Shown: one piece after another, positions 7,195-15,318 of the stretch | How the letters are laid out: each line of letters begins with the position of its first letter | Numbering within the stretch: position 1 is the first letter of the stretch | Source of the DNA: Dehalococcoidia bacterium | GTDB lineage: Bacteria > Chloroflexota > Dehalococcoidia > GIF9 > AB-539-J10 | Reading direction: 5' to 3' | Length of the DNA stretch: 16,293 nt | Assembly: GCA_023128875.1 (NCBI GenBank) | Contig: JAGMDB010000034.1 | Location: 1 to 16,293, forward strand | The notes under the pieces: generated by a model | The model's database searches: none | What the model was told of the DNA's origin: nothing | Seen by the model: only the letters and a program-made list of their open reading frames with translations | Position numbers and translations under genes: made by a program

Positions 7195-8115
7195 ATGGAT
7201 TGGCTTTTTGAATACCGCAATTGCCCTAATTGCGGGTGCAACGATTTTACTGTGCTATTCGACTCAAATATGAAACAAGATGATTTCCAAGACGGTGTAG
7301 AGAGTGTATATATGCTACCTGGCGATGAATATGGAAGGCATGTCAAATGCCGGAATTGCCAGCTTGTATATGTAAATCCCATTGAGAAGGAAACCAAAAT
7401 TAACGAAGATTACTCTAAAAGGAAGAGTGTTGATGTCTCTATTATTCGCGAGAGCCGCTTACGCGCCTCTAAAGCACAGGTAGAATTGATTAAAAGATAT
7501 AAGACTGACGCAAATCTTTTAGATATAGGCTGTGGCGAGGGTTTTTTCCTGTTTAATGCTTCCAAAGCTGGCTATAGCACTAAAGGAGTTGAATTATCAC
7601 GGGATGCTGCGTTATACGCGAGAAGAGAATTCGGCTTGGAAGTGGAGGCAACAGCCTTCGAGGGATTGCAATTTCCAGAAAACTGTTTCGATGTAGTTAC
7701 CCTGTGGCAAGTTCTGGAACACGTGCCGCGCCCACTCATGATCCTTAAAGAAGTTCACAGAACACTTAAGCCTGGAGGGCTGTTGGCGGCGTCAACCCCG
7801 GATATCAAGGGAGTGCCAGCGAAGATTTTGCGCAAGAGATGGTGGAATATAAGAAGACTCCATATCAATCAATTTACCCCAGGAACTCTTAGCAGCATCC
7901 TCAGAAATGCTGGGTTCAAAAACATAGCCTTTACCTCTTATAGGGAATCCATAAGCTTACTTATGCTATTCATACCAATACTAAAGCACCTGAAGGTATA
8001 TAAACCGTTAGAAGTTTTGTTTTACCCCAGCTCTATTATGGGCAAAATTATGAATAGGATCGTATTAACATACCCTGCCAGGCTTGATAATTGTACGGTG
8101 GTCGGTTTCAAATAA
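7195..8115 (+). CDS. SAM-dependent methyltransferase with N-terminal zinc ribbon
   Basis: A 306-residue class I methyltransferase. An N-terminal four-cysteine ribbon (C10, C13, C52, C55) precedes the Rossmann core. The SAM-binding motif I is LLDIGCGEGFF (108-118), the acidic strand end is GVELS (131-135), and the later motifs are FDVVTLWQVLEHV and LKPGGLL. The family includes enzymes that modify small molecules, lipids or sugars, and the substrate is unknown. A WWNIRRLHINQFTP block (216-229) is typical of methyltransferases that act in polysaccharide or lipid pathways, but no such genes are nearby. It follows proC by 23 bases and may share its transcript, though no strong SD is seen. It converges with the ferredoxin gene with only four bases between the stops. 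Confidence 0.85.
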   Translation: MDWLFEYRNCPNCGCNDFTVLFDSNMKQDDFQDGVESVYMLPGDEYGRHVKCRNCQLVYVNPIEKETKINEDYSKRKSVDVSIIRESRLRASKAQVELIKRYKTDANLLDIGCGEGFFLFNASKAGYSTKGVELSRDAALYARREFGLEVEATAFEGLQFPENCFDVVTLWQVLEHVPRPLMILKEVHRTLKPGGLLAASTPDIKGVPAKILRKRWWNIRRLHINQFTPGTLSSILRNAGFKNIAFTSYRESISLLMLFIPILKHLKVYKPLEVLFYPSSIMGKIMNRIVLTYPARLDNCTVVGFK

Positions 8116-8119
8116 GATG

Positions 8120-8386
8120 CTAAGCAGTTGTTGGGGTCTCACCAGGGTTTTGCTTGTGCCATTTTTCCAAAAGTTGCTCATGTGTTTCTTTGTGGTCGGA
8201 ATCAGGTACACAGCAATCCACAGGGCAAACCTCAGCGCACTTAGGTGATCCAAACCAGCCCACACACTCTGTGCATTTGGCTGGGTCAATAACGTAAATC
8301 TCTTCGCTTTCACTAATTGCCTCATTCTTGCACTCCGATTCACAAGCACCACAACTAATACACTCATCAGTAATTTTATATGCCAT
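8120..8386 (-). CDS. 2[4Fe-4S] ferredoxin (YfhL-like)
   Basis: An 88-residue electron carrier with two cluster motifs: C9-x2-C12-x2-C15-x3-C19 and C38-x2-C41-x8-C50-x3-C54-P. The eight-residue gap in the second motif is characteristic of the YfhL/Alvin-type ferredoxins. Two extra cysteines (C58, C59) follow. The C-terminal tail (from about residue 63) is acidic, charged and probably disordered or helical. AAGGAGG (8397-8403 on the opposite strand) gives a strong SD. It is the last gene of the rsmD-coaD-ferredoxin operon, 36 bases after coaD. Its redox partner is not evident in the window. Confidence 0.93.
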   Translation of the reverse strand: MAYKITDECISCGACESECKNEAISESEEIYVIDPAKCTECVGWFGSPKCAEVCPVDCCVPDSDHKETHEQLLEKWHKQNPGETPTTA

Positions 8387-8422
8387 CTTTGAATCGCCTC
8401 CTTAAATTTTATATGCCTTATT

Positions 8423-8938
8423 TTAACATCTAGTCTCGTTTTTCGAAACCTGGGGAGCCTTTGCTGAGAATTTCTCTTTCAAGGCAATGGCAACATGGTC
8501 AGGAATCATGTCCTTAAGACAACCTCTTAACCTAGCTACTTCTTTAATCAAGCTAGAGCTAAGGAATTGATATTCAGAGCTTGTCATCAAACAAACTAGC
8601 TCGATGTCAGGCGCTAGTTTTTTATTCATCAGCGCTATTTCGAATTCCCGCTCGAAATCGGAACTTGCTCTTAACCCCCGTATCATGACTCTTCCCTTTA
8701 CCTTATGAATAAAGTCAGCAGTGAGCCCAGTATAGGCTGTAACACGTATATCAGGCAGATCAGCCACTGTTTTTTTTACCATGTCTACCCTTTCCGTGAT
8801 GGAGAAAAGTAGCTGTTTGTCAGGCTTGTCATAAACGCCGATAATCAACTTCTCAAAAATGGTTGATGCTCGTTTAATAATATCAGCATGACCGCTGGTG
8901 ATGGGGTCAAAGGTGCCAGGATAAACTGCGATTGTCAT
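8423..8938 (-). CDS. coaD: Phosphopantetheine adenylyltransferase
   Basis: Transfers AMP from ATP to 4'-phosphopantetheine to give dephospho-CoA, the penultimate step of CoA synthesis. The 171 residues include the nucleotidyltransferase signature YPGTFDPITSGHADII (6-21, with the [TH]xGH-type SGH), the MIRGLRASSDFEREFEIALM block and SSSLIKEVARLRG near the C-terminus. Its ATG overlaps the rsmD stop as ATGA, a classic translational-coupling arrangement. The C-terminal tail after EKFSAK is slightly longer than in short family members. Confidence 0.97.
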   Translation of the reverse strand: MTIAVYPGTFDPITSGHADIIKRASTIFEKLIIGVYDKPDKQLLFSITERVDMVKKTVADLPDIRVTAYTGLTADFIHKVKGRVMIRGLRASSDFEREFEIALMNKKLAPDIELVCLMTSSEYQFLSSSLIKEVARLRGCLKDMIPDHVAIALKEKFSAKAPQVSKNETRC

Positions 8939-9489
8939 CGTTTAACTCCTTTTTGATAAAGAGAAATGAATGTATTACCGTAGCGACGTTGTTCAATCAG
9001 GTGCAATCCATCATAGTCAAGGCTTAGAGGGAAACGATTTGCGTGGCAAACTACGATTGTCGAGTTTTCCTCTATTAGCTCTGAGTTAGCTAGAGCAGCC
9101 AGTAAATTACTTGCACAGGGATTGGAGTAGGGCGGATCCATAAAAACGATATTGTAATTGTTATTAAGGAAGGTAATCGACTTGCTTGCCCTGCAGCAAT
9201 AAATATGGGCTTTGCTTGACAGTCCTGTTCTGTCTAGGTTGTATTTAATAATTCCACAACTTCTTCTACTTCGATCAACAAAATCAGCCCATTCTGCCTT
9301 GCGGCTTAAAGCTTCTATACCCAGAGCACCACTGCCGGCGTATAAATCGAGAACGTGATCCCAACAACTGGCGGTATTCTCCAAGATAGAAAAAATAGCT
9401 TCCTTTGCCAGATTGGTTATAGGTCGGGTTCGCCGCCCTGAGGGAGCTTTTAATTGGGTTCCTTTAGCCTTACCACTAATGACTCTCAT
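8935..9489 (-). CDS. rsmD: 16S rRNA (guanine966-N2)-methyltransferase
   Basis: Methylates G966 of 16S rRNA during 30S assembly. The 184 residues show MRVISGKAKG at the start, an RPITNLAKEAIFSIL block (22-36), the SAM motif LDLYAGSGALGIEAL (47-61) and the catalytic DPPY (118-121). Length and order are standard. It is the first gene of the minus-strand operon and overlaps coaD by four bases, a pairing seen in many bacteria. No SD precedes the ATG. The predicted promoter places the transcript start only about five bases upstream, so the message may be nearly leaderless. Confidence 0.95.
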   Translation of the reverse strand: MRVISGKAKGTQLKAPSGRRTRPITNLAKEAIFSILENTASCWDHVLDLYAGSGALGIEALSRKAEWADFVDRSRRSCGIIKYNLDRTGLSSKAHIYCCRASKSITFLNNNYNIVFMDPPYSNPCASNLLAALANSELIEENSTIVVCHANRFPLSLDYDGLHLIEQRRYGNTFISLYQKGVKR

Positions 9490-9500
9490 TTAATGTATTT

Positions 9501-9529
9501 ATTGTATTATGATTTGCTACCTGTTTCAA
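9501..9529 (-). promoter_or_regulatory. Sigma-70-type promoter for rsmD-coaD-ferredoxin
   Basis: On the minus strand, TTGAAA (9524-9529) and TACAAT (9501-9506) are separated by exactly 17 bases. The start point would be near 9494, about five bases before the rsmD ATG. Confidence 0.6.
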
Positions 9530-9543
9530 GCAGCCCAGATAGT

Positions 9544-9572
9544 TTGACTCAAAGCAGGGCATAATCTATAAT
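9544..9572 (+). promoter_or_regulatory. Sigma-70-type promoter for clpC
   Basis: TTGACT (9544-9549) and a perfect TATAAT (9567-9572) have a 17-base spacer. The start point would be near 9579, giving a leader of about 33 bases with GGAG (9600-9603) as SD eight bases before the ATG. No CIRCE (HrcA) element is visible, so heat-shock control by HrcA is not supported. Confidence 0.75.
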
Positions 9573-9611
9573 TGGCCTTGAGAAGCAAATACTGGTCGTG
9601 GAGATCTGAAT

Positions 9612-12065
9612 ATGGCTACTGGATTTGAAAGATTCTCGGAAGGAGCCCGTAAGGTGCTAGCGCGAGCTCAAGAGGAGGCTAAGCGTTTAGGTCACAGTTA
9701 CATTGATACTGAGCATGTATTGTTGGGGTTAGTAGCGGATGAATCGGGGGGGGCAGCCAAAGTCTTAATCAAACTGGGTGTCCCGTTGAATAAAGTGCAA
9801 ACAGCAGTGGAGTTTGTAGTTGGGAAGGGAGAGAAAGAAACCAGTGGAGCGATTAACCTTGCTCCTAGGGCCAAAAGAATTATCGAACTTGCTGTTGATG
9901 AAGCGAGGCGATTGAATTCTAACTACATCGGAACTGAGCATCTTCTGCTTGGTTTATTGCATGGAGGTGAAGGAGTAGCTGGCAATGTTTTAGAGAGTTT
10001 CGGTATTACTCTGGAGATGGCGCGTGAGGAAGTTAGTAAGCTTATGAAACATGAAGCAATACATGCTCGCGCAGCTCGTAGTTCTACACGCACCCCAACT
10101 TTGGATCACGTTGGGACAGATCTAACTGCTCTGGCTAAGGCAGATAAACTTGACCCCGTTATTGGACGTATCAAGGAGATTGAGAGAGTAGTTCAAATAC
10201 TAAGCCGTCGCACTAAGAACAACCCAGCGCTTATCGGTGAACCAGGTGTTGGCAAAACAGCCATTGTTGAAGGGCTGGCTCAGCGTATCGTATCTGGAGA
10301 AGTCCCTGAGGTATTACAAGGCAAGAGAATAGTCGCCTTAGATATAGGTGCCTTGGTGGCTGGAACAAAGTATCGTGGTGAGTTTGAGGAGAGACTGAAG
10401 AGAGTTATTGAGGAGGAAAAGACTGCCGGGAATTGTATCCTATTTATCGACGAAATGCAGACTATCGTGGGTGCCGGAGCGGCTGAGGGTGCTGTTGATG
10501 CCGCTAATATATTGAAGCCCTCACTAGCACGTGGTGAAATACAGTGTATTGGTGCCACTACCTTGAATGATTACCGTAAGTATGTGGAGAAAGACCCTGC
10601 TCTGGAGCGGAGGTTTCAAACTGTCTTGGTGACTGAACCGACCGTGGAAGAAACTTTGGATATCTTGCGAGGCATTAAACATAGATATGAAGAGTTCCAT
10701 CGCTTGATTATAAGTGACGAAGCCTTGCAGGCAGCAGCTTCTTTGGCTGCCAAATACATACCTGACCGATATTTGCCTGATAAGGCTATTGATTTAGTGG
10801 ATGAATCTGGTTCTAGAATGCGTATCAAGCATAGTAGTGCTCCTATTGGTTTAACTGAGGCGAGGCAGGCTCTGGAAAGCGTGCGTAAGGAGAAGGAAAC
10901 GGCTATTGCTTCTCAACAGTATGAATACTCCGCTGAACTGCGTGACCGTGAGCTTCAGTTGATAGAAAAGGTTGGTCAGACGGAGAAAGAGTGGCGGGTT
11001 AAGCAGGAACTGGGAAAACCCACGGTTGGCGCCGATGATATTGCTGAGGTAACCGGTATGTGGACGGGGATTCCAGTGGTGAGGTTGACGACTGATGAAA
11101 CTAGCCGCCTTCTGCAAATGGAGGAGGCTTTGCATCGTCGCATAATTGGGCAGGATGAAGCTATAAACACAGTAGCCAAAGCAGTGCGAAGAGCTCGGGC
11201 AGGTTTGAAAGCTCCGAGGCGCCCAATTGGAGTCTTTATATTTTTGGGGCCTACTGGTGTAGGTAAAACTGAATTAGTGAGAGCATTAGCTGAATTCATG
11301 TTCGGCAGCGAGGATACTTTAGTCAGACTTGATATGTCAGAATTCATGGAGCGCCATACGGTGGCTCGCTTGGTTGGAGCACCACCTGGATATATAGGCT
11401 ATGAAGAAGGTGGGCAATTAACTGAGGCGGTGAGGCGAAAGCCATATTGTTGTATTCTTCTCGATGAAATTGAAAAGGCCCATTATGACGTGTTCAATAT
11501 GCTGCTTCAGATTTTTGATGATGGTCACTTAACCGATGCTAAAGGACGCCGTGTCGATTTTCGTAATAGCATCATAGTGATGACTAGCAATATTGGTGCT
11601 GAGCTTATTAAGCGCGATATGAGCATTGGTTTCGCTACTCATGTTGATAGTAAAGGGAACCGGCAAGTAGGATATGAGAACATGAAGGGGAAGGTGCTGG
11701 GGGAAATGAAGAAGAAATTTCGCCCTGAGTTTCTCAACCGAATTGATGCTACTGTCGTCTTTCACGCCTTAAGCAAAGAAGACATTCGCCAGATTGTCGA
11801 GTTAATGCTTGGTGAAGTTGCTGCTTCGCTTAAAGAGAAAAATGTAACTTTAGAAGTTACGGATGTTGCTAAGGACTTACTAGGCAGTAAGGGCTATGAC
11901 CCTGTTTTCGGAGCCCGCCCTCTGCGTCGTGTAATCCAGGATCTAGTTGAAGACCCGCTTTCTGAGTCGTTGCTGCGAGGCGAATTCCAATCAGGAGATA
12001 CCGTAGAGGTAGATGCTGACGGCGAGAAGATTGTAATGCGGTCATTGGTTAAGGAGACTTCATAA
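9612..12065 (+). CDS. clpC: ClpC-type AAA+ unfoldase
   Basis: An 817-residue Hsp100 ATPase that unfolds proteins and feeds them to ClpP. In order it has two Clp_N repeats (residues about 1-145), AAA module 1 with Walker A GEPGVGKT (209-216) and Walker B FIDEMQT (DE at 280-281), a UVR-like coiled segment (about 416-451) that marks ClpC rather than ClpA or ClpB, AAA module 2 with Walker A GPTGVGKT (546-553), LLDEIEKAH as Walker B, and the D2-small domain. An IGF tripeptide (672-674) lies where ClpC/ClpA carry the ClpP-docking loop, so it is expected to partner ClpP. Walker B of module 1 is followed by Gln-Thr where most relatives have His-Thr. No clpP or mcsA/mcsB/ctsR genes are nearby. It probably heads the operon with radA and ispDF, although a 114-base gap follows. 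Confidence 0.97.
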   Translation: MATGFERFSEGARKVLARAQEEAKRLGHSYIDTEHVLLGLVADESGGAAKVLIKLGVPLNKVQTAVEFVVGKGEKETSGAINLAPRAKRIIELAVDEARRLNSNYIGTEHLLLGLLHGGEGVAGNVLESFGITLEMAREEVSKLMKHEAIHARAARSSTRTPTLDHVGTDLTALAKADKLDPVIGRIKEIERVVQILSRRTKNNPALIGEPGVGKTAIVEGLAQRIVSGEVPEVLQGKRIVALDIGALVAGTKYRGEFEERLKRVIEEEKTAGNCILFIDEMQTIVGAGAAEGAVDAANILKPSLARGEIQCIGATTLNDYRKYVEKDPALERRFQTVLVTEPTVEETLDILRGIKHRYEEFHRLIISDEALQAAASLAAKYIPDRYLPDKAIDLVDESGSRMRIKHSSAPIGLTEARQALESVRKEKETAIASQQYEYSAELRDRELQLIEKVGQTEKEWRVKQELGKPTVGADDIAEVTGMWTGIPVVRLTTDETSRLLQMEEALHRRIIGQDEAINTVAKAVRRARAGLKAPRRPIGVFIFLGPTGVGKTELVRALAEFMFGSEDTLVRLDMSEFMERHTVARLVGAPPGYIGYEEGGQLTEAVRRKPYCCILLDEIEKAHYDVFNMLLQIFDDGHLTDAKGRRVDFRNSIIVMTSNIGAELIKRDMSIGFATHVDSKGNRQVGYENMKGKVLGEMKKKFRPEFLNRIDATVVFHALSKEDIRQIVELMLGEVAASLKEKNVTLEVTDVAKDLLGSKGYDPVFGARPLRRVIQDLVEDPLSESLLRGEFQSGDTVEVDADGEKIVMRSLVKETS

Positions 12066-12179
12066 ATATAGTGTAAGAACTGATCTAAGATAGGGCTGCC
12101 AGAAAATATGAAAGGTCGCTGTAACTAATGCTAGTGGCCTTGTGGTGGGATGTTAAACGACCTAGTTGAAATTCAGTAA

Positions 12180-13568
12180 TTGGATAAATCTAAGGTCAAG
12201 CGCATTTTTGTTTGTCAGCAATGCGGCAAGGAAAGTGCCAAATGGTTAGGGAGATGCCCCAATTGCCAGGCATGGAATAGCTTTGTAGAGACCGCGGTTG
12301 GCCTATCGCATATCCCCTCTGATTTGTCTTGCTCCAGGGAAAACAAACCTCAAGAGCTTTCTCAAGTGGAGGTAGGCTTTTTTTCTCGCTTTCACCTCGG
12401 CTTTGCCGAACTGAATCGGGTTCTCGGAGGCGGTTTAGTTCCGGGCTCTTTGGTGCTTATCGGAGGCGAACCGGGAATAGGTAAATCCACACTTTTGCTA
12501 CAGGCTTTAGCCATGGTAGCAGAGAGTAACGGACCTGTCGCTTATGTTTCTGGAGAGGAATCTATTAATCAAGTTAAACTCAGGGCTGAGCGCTTAAACG
12601 TGAGAGGCAAGGGGTTTTTCATCTTATCCGAAACTAGCTTATCTGCACTCTTAGGGCATTTGGAAGCACTTCTACCTCACTTGGTGGTTATAGATTCAAT
12701 TCAAAGCGTGTATCTGGAAGATGCGTCTGGTGTACCCGGCAGTATTGCTCAAGTACGTGAATGCACACTGAGGTTGATGTATTGGGCAAAGCGAAATAAT
12801 GTGCCTGTATTTATCACAGGGCATGTGACTAAAGACGGCGCTATTGCTGGCCCTGGAGCGTTAGAGCACATCGTTGATGTAGTGCTTTATTTCGAAGGTG
12901 AACAATTTAGTAACTATAGGATGCTGCGGAGCGTAAAAAATCGCTTTGGCCCCACTAACGAAGTGGGTGTCTTTGAGATGGGCCGTAGTGGGCTGATAGA
13001 AATAGAGAATCCGTCTCAAGTTTTCTTATCTAAGTATAAGGATGCTGCTATTGGCTCTGTCGTGGTGCCGGCGCTTGAGGGGACACGCCCCTTGTTGGTG
13101 GAAATTCAAGCCTTGATTACCCCTGCCAGTTTTGGCCCCCCCCGGCGCATTGCTAATGGCATCGATTTTAATCGCCTTCTGTTGATTAGTGCCGTGCTTA
13201 GTAAACGCGCTGGGCTGAGGGTTTCTAACCAGGATATCATGGTCAACGTTACTGGTGGACTCAAGGTCAATGAACCGGCAATTGACTTAGGAATTGCCTT
13301 GGCTATAGCCTCTAGCTTTCGTGATAGTAAACCGCTCTCTGGTTTGGTTGCGCTGGGAGAAGTAGGCCTGAATGGGGAACTCAGATCTGTAGCTCAGGCA
13401 GAGCGACGGATTGCTGAGGCTATTAGATTGGGCTTTAAATCTTGCCTTATGCCTAGATCTTCATCTCAGCTTTCTCTTGGCAAGGCGGATATTCAATTAA
13501 TCGAAGCTAGCTCTGTAGCTGATGCCCTGCATTTAGGTTTGAGACGGGAGCCGAAAGGAAAGCAATAA
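12180..13568 (+). CDS. radA: DNA repair protein RadA (Sms)
   Basis: A RecA-related, hexameric branch-migration helicase that extends recombination intermediates. The 462 residues show the N-terminal C4 zinc finger (C12, C15, C26, C29), Walker A GEPGIGKS (96-103), the RadA-specific KNRFG motif (253-257) and a C-terminal Lon-protease-like domain without protease function. The start is the TTG at 12180; this leaves the usual short N-terminus before VCQQCG, and no nearer ATG precedes the zinc finger. No SD is visible, so the start is less certain than the gene. It ends directly against ispDF, which begins at the next base. Confidence 0.96.
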   Translation: MDKSKVKRIFVCQQCGKESAKWLGRCPNCQAWNSFVETAVGLSHIPSDLSCSRENKPQELSQVEVGFFSRFHLGFAELNRVLGGGLVPGSLVLIGGEPGIGKSTLLLQALAMVAESNGPVAYVSGEESINQVKLRAERLNVRGKGFFILSETSLSALLGHLEALLPHLVVIDSIQSVYLEDASGVPGSIAQVRECTLRLMYWAKRNNVPVFITGHVTKDGAIAGPGALEHIVDVVLYFEGEQFSNYRMLRSVKNRFGPTNEVGVFEMGRSGLIEIENPSQVFLSKYKDAAIGSVVVPALEGTRPLLVEIQALITPASFGPPRRIANGIDFNRLLLISAVLSKRAGLRVSNQDIMVNVTGGLKVNEPAIDLGIALAIASSFRDSKPLSGLVALGEVGLNGELRSVAQAERRIAEAIRLGFKSCLMPRSSSQLSLGKADIQLIEASSVADALHLGLRREPKGKQ

Positions 13569-14789
13569 ATGGGCAAGGTCTCTGGAGTAGGGGTTATTGT
13601 AGTTGCTGCTGGCAAGGCTGAGCGGATGGGTACCACGGACAAAATCTTTGCTTCCTTGGGGGGCAAACCTGTATTAGCTTGGTCAGTGGATATATGCCAG
13701 CGATGTAGTTTAGTCAAGCAGATAATCATTACACTGAATAATAACAATCTAAAGCCAGGCCAGAAGTTAAAAGAAGAAAGAGCTTGGACCAGGGCTACTA
13801 TATGTCTTGGTGGTGCACAGCGACAAGACTCGGTGAGAGAAGGAATACGCAAATTGAAGGGCTGTGATTGGGTTATAATCCATGACGGAGCTCGCCCTTT
13901 CCTGACCTTGGATTTAATTCAAAATGGCTTGGAGGCGGTTAGAGAAACTGGTGCTGCTATAGCTGCCGTGCCGGTTAAGGATACCATCAAATTTACCGAT
14001 GATACGGGGTTAATTACAGAAACGCCTCAGCGTAATAAGTTGTGGGTGGGGCAAACTCCGCAAATATTCAGCTTTGATATAATAAACAAGGCTTACCAGA
14101 AGCTGACGGCTGAGGTGACCGATGATGCCGCTGCTGTGGAGCGCTCAGGACACAAAGTGAAGATTTACCCTGGCGATTACAATAATATAAAGATAAGTAC
14201 ACCTGAGGATCTGGCGCTAGCGGAGATTATTGCACGGCTTAATCCTGAACAAAGCAAGTGCCCTCCCTGTTACCCTGAGGGGCACGAAGGAGTTAAGGAA
14301 GAACTGAGAGTCGGCATTGGCTATGATAGCCATCCTTTGGTTCCGGGGCGCAAGCTGGTTTTGGGAGGCGTTAATATCCCTTATGATAGAGGTTTATTAG
14401 GACGGAGCGATGCTGATGTGGCAACTCACGCTGTGATTGATGCTTTGTGTGGCGCAGCTGGCTTAGGCGATATTGGCACTCGGTTCCCTTCGGAAGAGCC
14501 GAGGCACGAAGGCATCTCCAGTTTGGATTTGCTGAATGAAATTCGTAAGCTACTTGAAGGAAAAAGCTTTAAGGTAACTAATATCGATACTACTATCATT
14601 GCCCAACGTCCCAAACTTTCGCCTTTTGTTCCTGAGATGAGAAAACAAATCAGCCAAGCTTTAGGCATTAAAACAACACAGGTGACGATTAAAGCTACTA
14701 GCACTGATGGCTTAGGTTTTATCGGTAGAGAGGAGGGAATAGCTGCTCAGTCTGTAGCTTTAATTCAAAGAAAAAATGCAAGAGGCTAG
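13569..14789 (+). CDS. ispDF: Bifunctional IspD-IspF fusion (MEP cytidylyltransferase / MECDP synthase)
   Basis: Two enzymes of the non-mevalonate (MEP) isoprenoid pathway in one 406-residue chain. IspD (about 1-228) has VVAAGKAERMG (11-21), the conserved R19 and K25, and IIHDGARPF (103-111); it makes CDP-methylerythritol. IspF (about 246-405) has RVGIGYDSHPL with metal ligands D253 and H255, H287 in ATHAVIDAL, and the C-terminal ATSTDGLGFIGREEG; it makes the cyclodiphosphate. The roughly 17-residue linker has two cysteines in CPPC. In many bacteria the two genes are separate; fusions are known, chiefly from some Proteobacteria. The Arg-to-Lys loop in IspD is one residue shorter than in the E. 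coli enzyme. It starts immediately after the radA stop, with AAAGGAAAG as SD inside radA. Confidence 0.96.
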   Translation: MGKVSGVGVIVVAAGKAERMGTTDKIFASLGGKPVLAWSVDICQRCSLVKQIIITLNNNNLKPGQKLKEERAWTRATICLGGAQRQDSVREGIRKLKGCDWVIIHDGARPFLTLDLIQNGLEAVRETGAAIAAVPVKDTIKFTDDTGLITETPQRNKLWVGQTPQIFSFDIINKAYQKLTAEVTDDAAAVERSGHKVKIYPGDYNNIKISTPEDLALAEIIARLNPEQSKCPPCYPEGHEGVKEELRVGIGYDSHPLVPGRKLVLGGVNIPYDRGLLGRSDADVATHAVIDALCGAAGLGDIGTRFPSEEPRHEGISSLDLLNEIRKLLEGKSFKVTNIDTTIIAQRPKLSPFVPEMRKQISQALGIKTTQVTIKATSTDGLGFIGREEGIAAQSVALIQRKNARG

Positions 14790-14910
14790 CTTGCTATGGG
14801 GGATTTAAGAACTCTGGATATTAAGCAATCTCAAATATCGAAACCCAAATGAGCAAGATACGAGATTTTGAACTTTAGATTCAACTTTGGATTTGTTTAT
14901 AATTTAGCGC

Positions 14911-15201
14911 CTAGAATTTAGGATTCCCCTCTGTTATTACCATTTTATAACTTGGTTCACCTTCTTTCCAGTAGACTATAAATTTGACTGCTCTCTGTTG
15001 TGTCAAATACCCTTCACTTTCCCGGCGCAGCTTTTTGAAATCCGTTGATTCTAAAAAGGCCTTGAGAAGCTCGATATTCCTTTCTGCTTCTTTGTCTTCT
15101 TGCGCGCTTTCCATATACTTGTTTACCAGGCTCCAGAATTCTTCTCTGGCTACAGTTTCTATGCAATGGGAGAGGCTGGGCAAAAGTTCTATACAACCCA
15201 T
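14911..15201 (-). CDS. Small hypothetical protein, acidic and helical
   Basis: A 96-residue protein of unknown family. It begins MGCIELLPSLSHCIE and is rich in Glu/Lys with a likely helical core (residues 18-62). It ends with a strand-rich segment (about residues 71-91: AVKFIVYWKEGEPSYKMVIT). No metal-binding cluster, signal peptide or membrane segment is seen. It is transcribed away from the DUF134 gene, from a promoter whose start point falls on or one base before the ATG. That would make it leaderless, consistent with the absence of an SD. The long frame, the well-placed promoter and the composition support a real gene. Confidence 0.6.
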   Translation of the reverse strand: MGCIELLPSLSHCIETVAREEFWSLVNKYMESAQEDKEAERNIELLKAFLESTDFKKLRRESEGYLTQQRAVKFIVYWKEGEPSYKMVITEGNPKF

Positions 15202-15208
15202 ATTCTAA

Positions 15209-15237
15209 TTTGTATCACTAACTAACAATATTTTCAA
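15209..15237 (-). promoter_or_regulatory. Promoter for the small unknown minus-strand gene
   Basis: On the minus strand, TTGAAA (15232-15237) and TACAAA (15209-15214) are 17 bases apart. The start point is predicted at about 15201-15202, at the ATG itself. Confidence 0.5.
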
Positions 15238-15240
15238 AAT

Positions 15241-15269
15241 TTGACAGCATTAATGATGGGTGTTAGAAT
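15241..15269 (+). promoter_or_regulatory. Strong sigma-70-type promoter for the DUF134/DUF5320 module
   Basis: A perfect TTGACA (15241-15246), a 17-base spacer and TAGAAT (15264-15269). Its -35 box lies three bases from the -35 of the divergent minus-strand promoter. The predicted start near 15276 leaves a leader of about 43 bases. Confidence 0.7.
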
Positions 15270-15270
15270 C

Positions 15271-15300
15271 ATTATTGACATATGTTCATAATGAATAATA
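15271..15300. promoter_or_regulatory. AT-rich imperfect palindrome, candidate operator
   Basis: ATTATT (15271-15276) and AATAAT (15294-15299) are inverted around a region holding ACATATGT (15278-15285). The site lies at and just after the predicted transcription start of the DUF134 gene, where a repressor could act. Autoregulation by the DUF134 protein is a guess. A second TTGACA (15275-15280) inside it has no good -10. Confidence 0.3.
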
Positions 15301-15318
15301 GAGATGAGGTGATTTCTA

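Noticed and set aside
12066..12179. Possible long stem AGGTCG / CGACCT between clpC and radA
   Set aside because: Six bases separated by a loop of roughly 45 bases, with no supporting inner pairing; likely chance.
14868..14903. TATAAT at 14898-14903 as a plus-strand promoter
   Set aside because: No -35 box at proper spacing and no plus-strand gene follows; it would only read antisense into the 96-residue gene.
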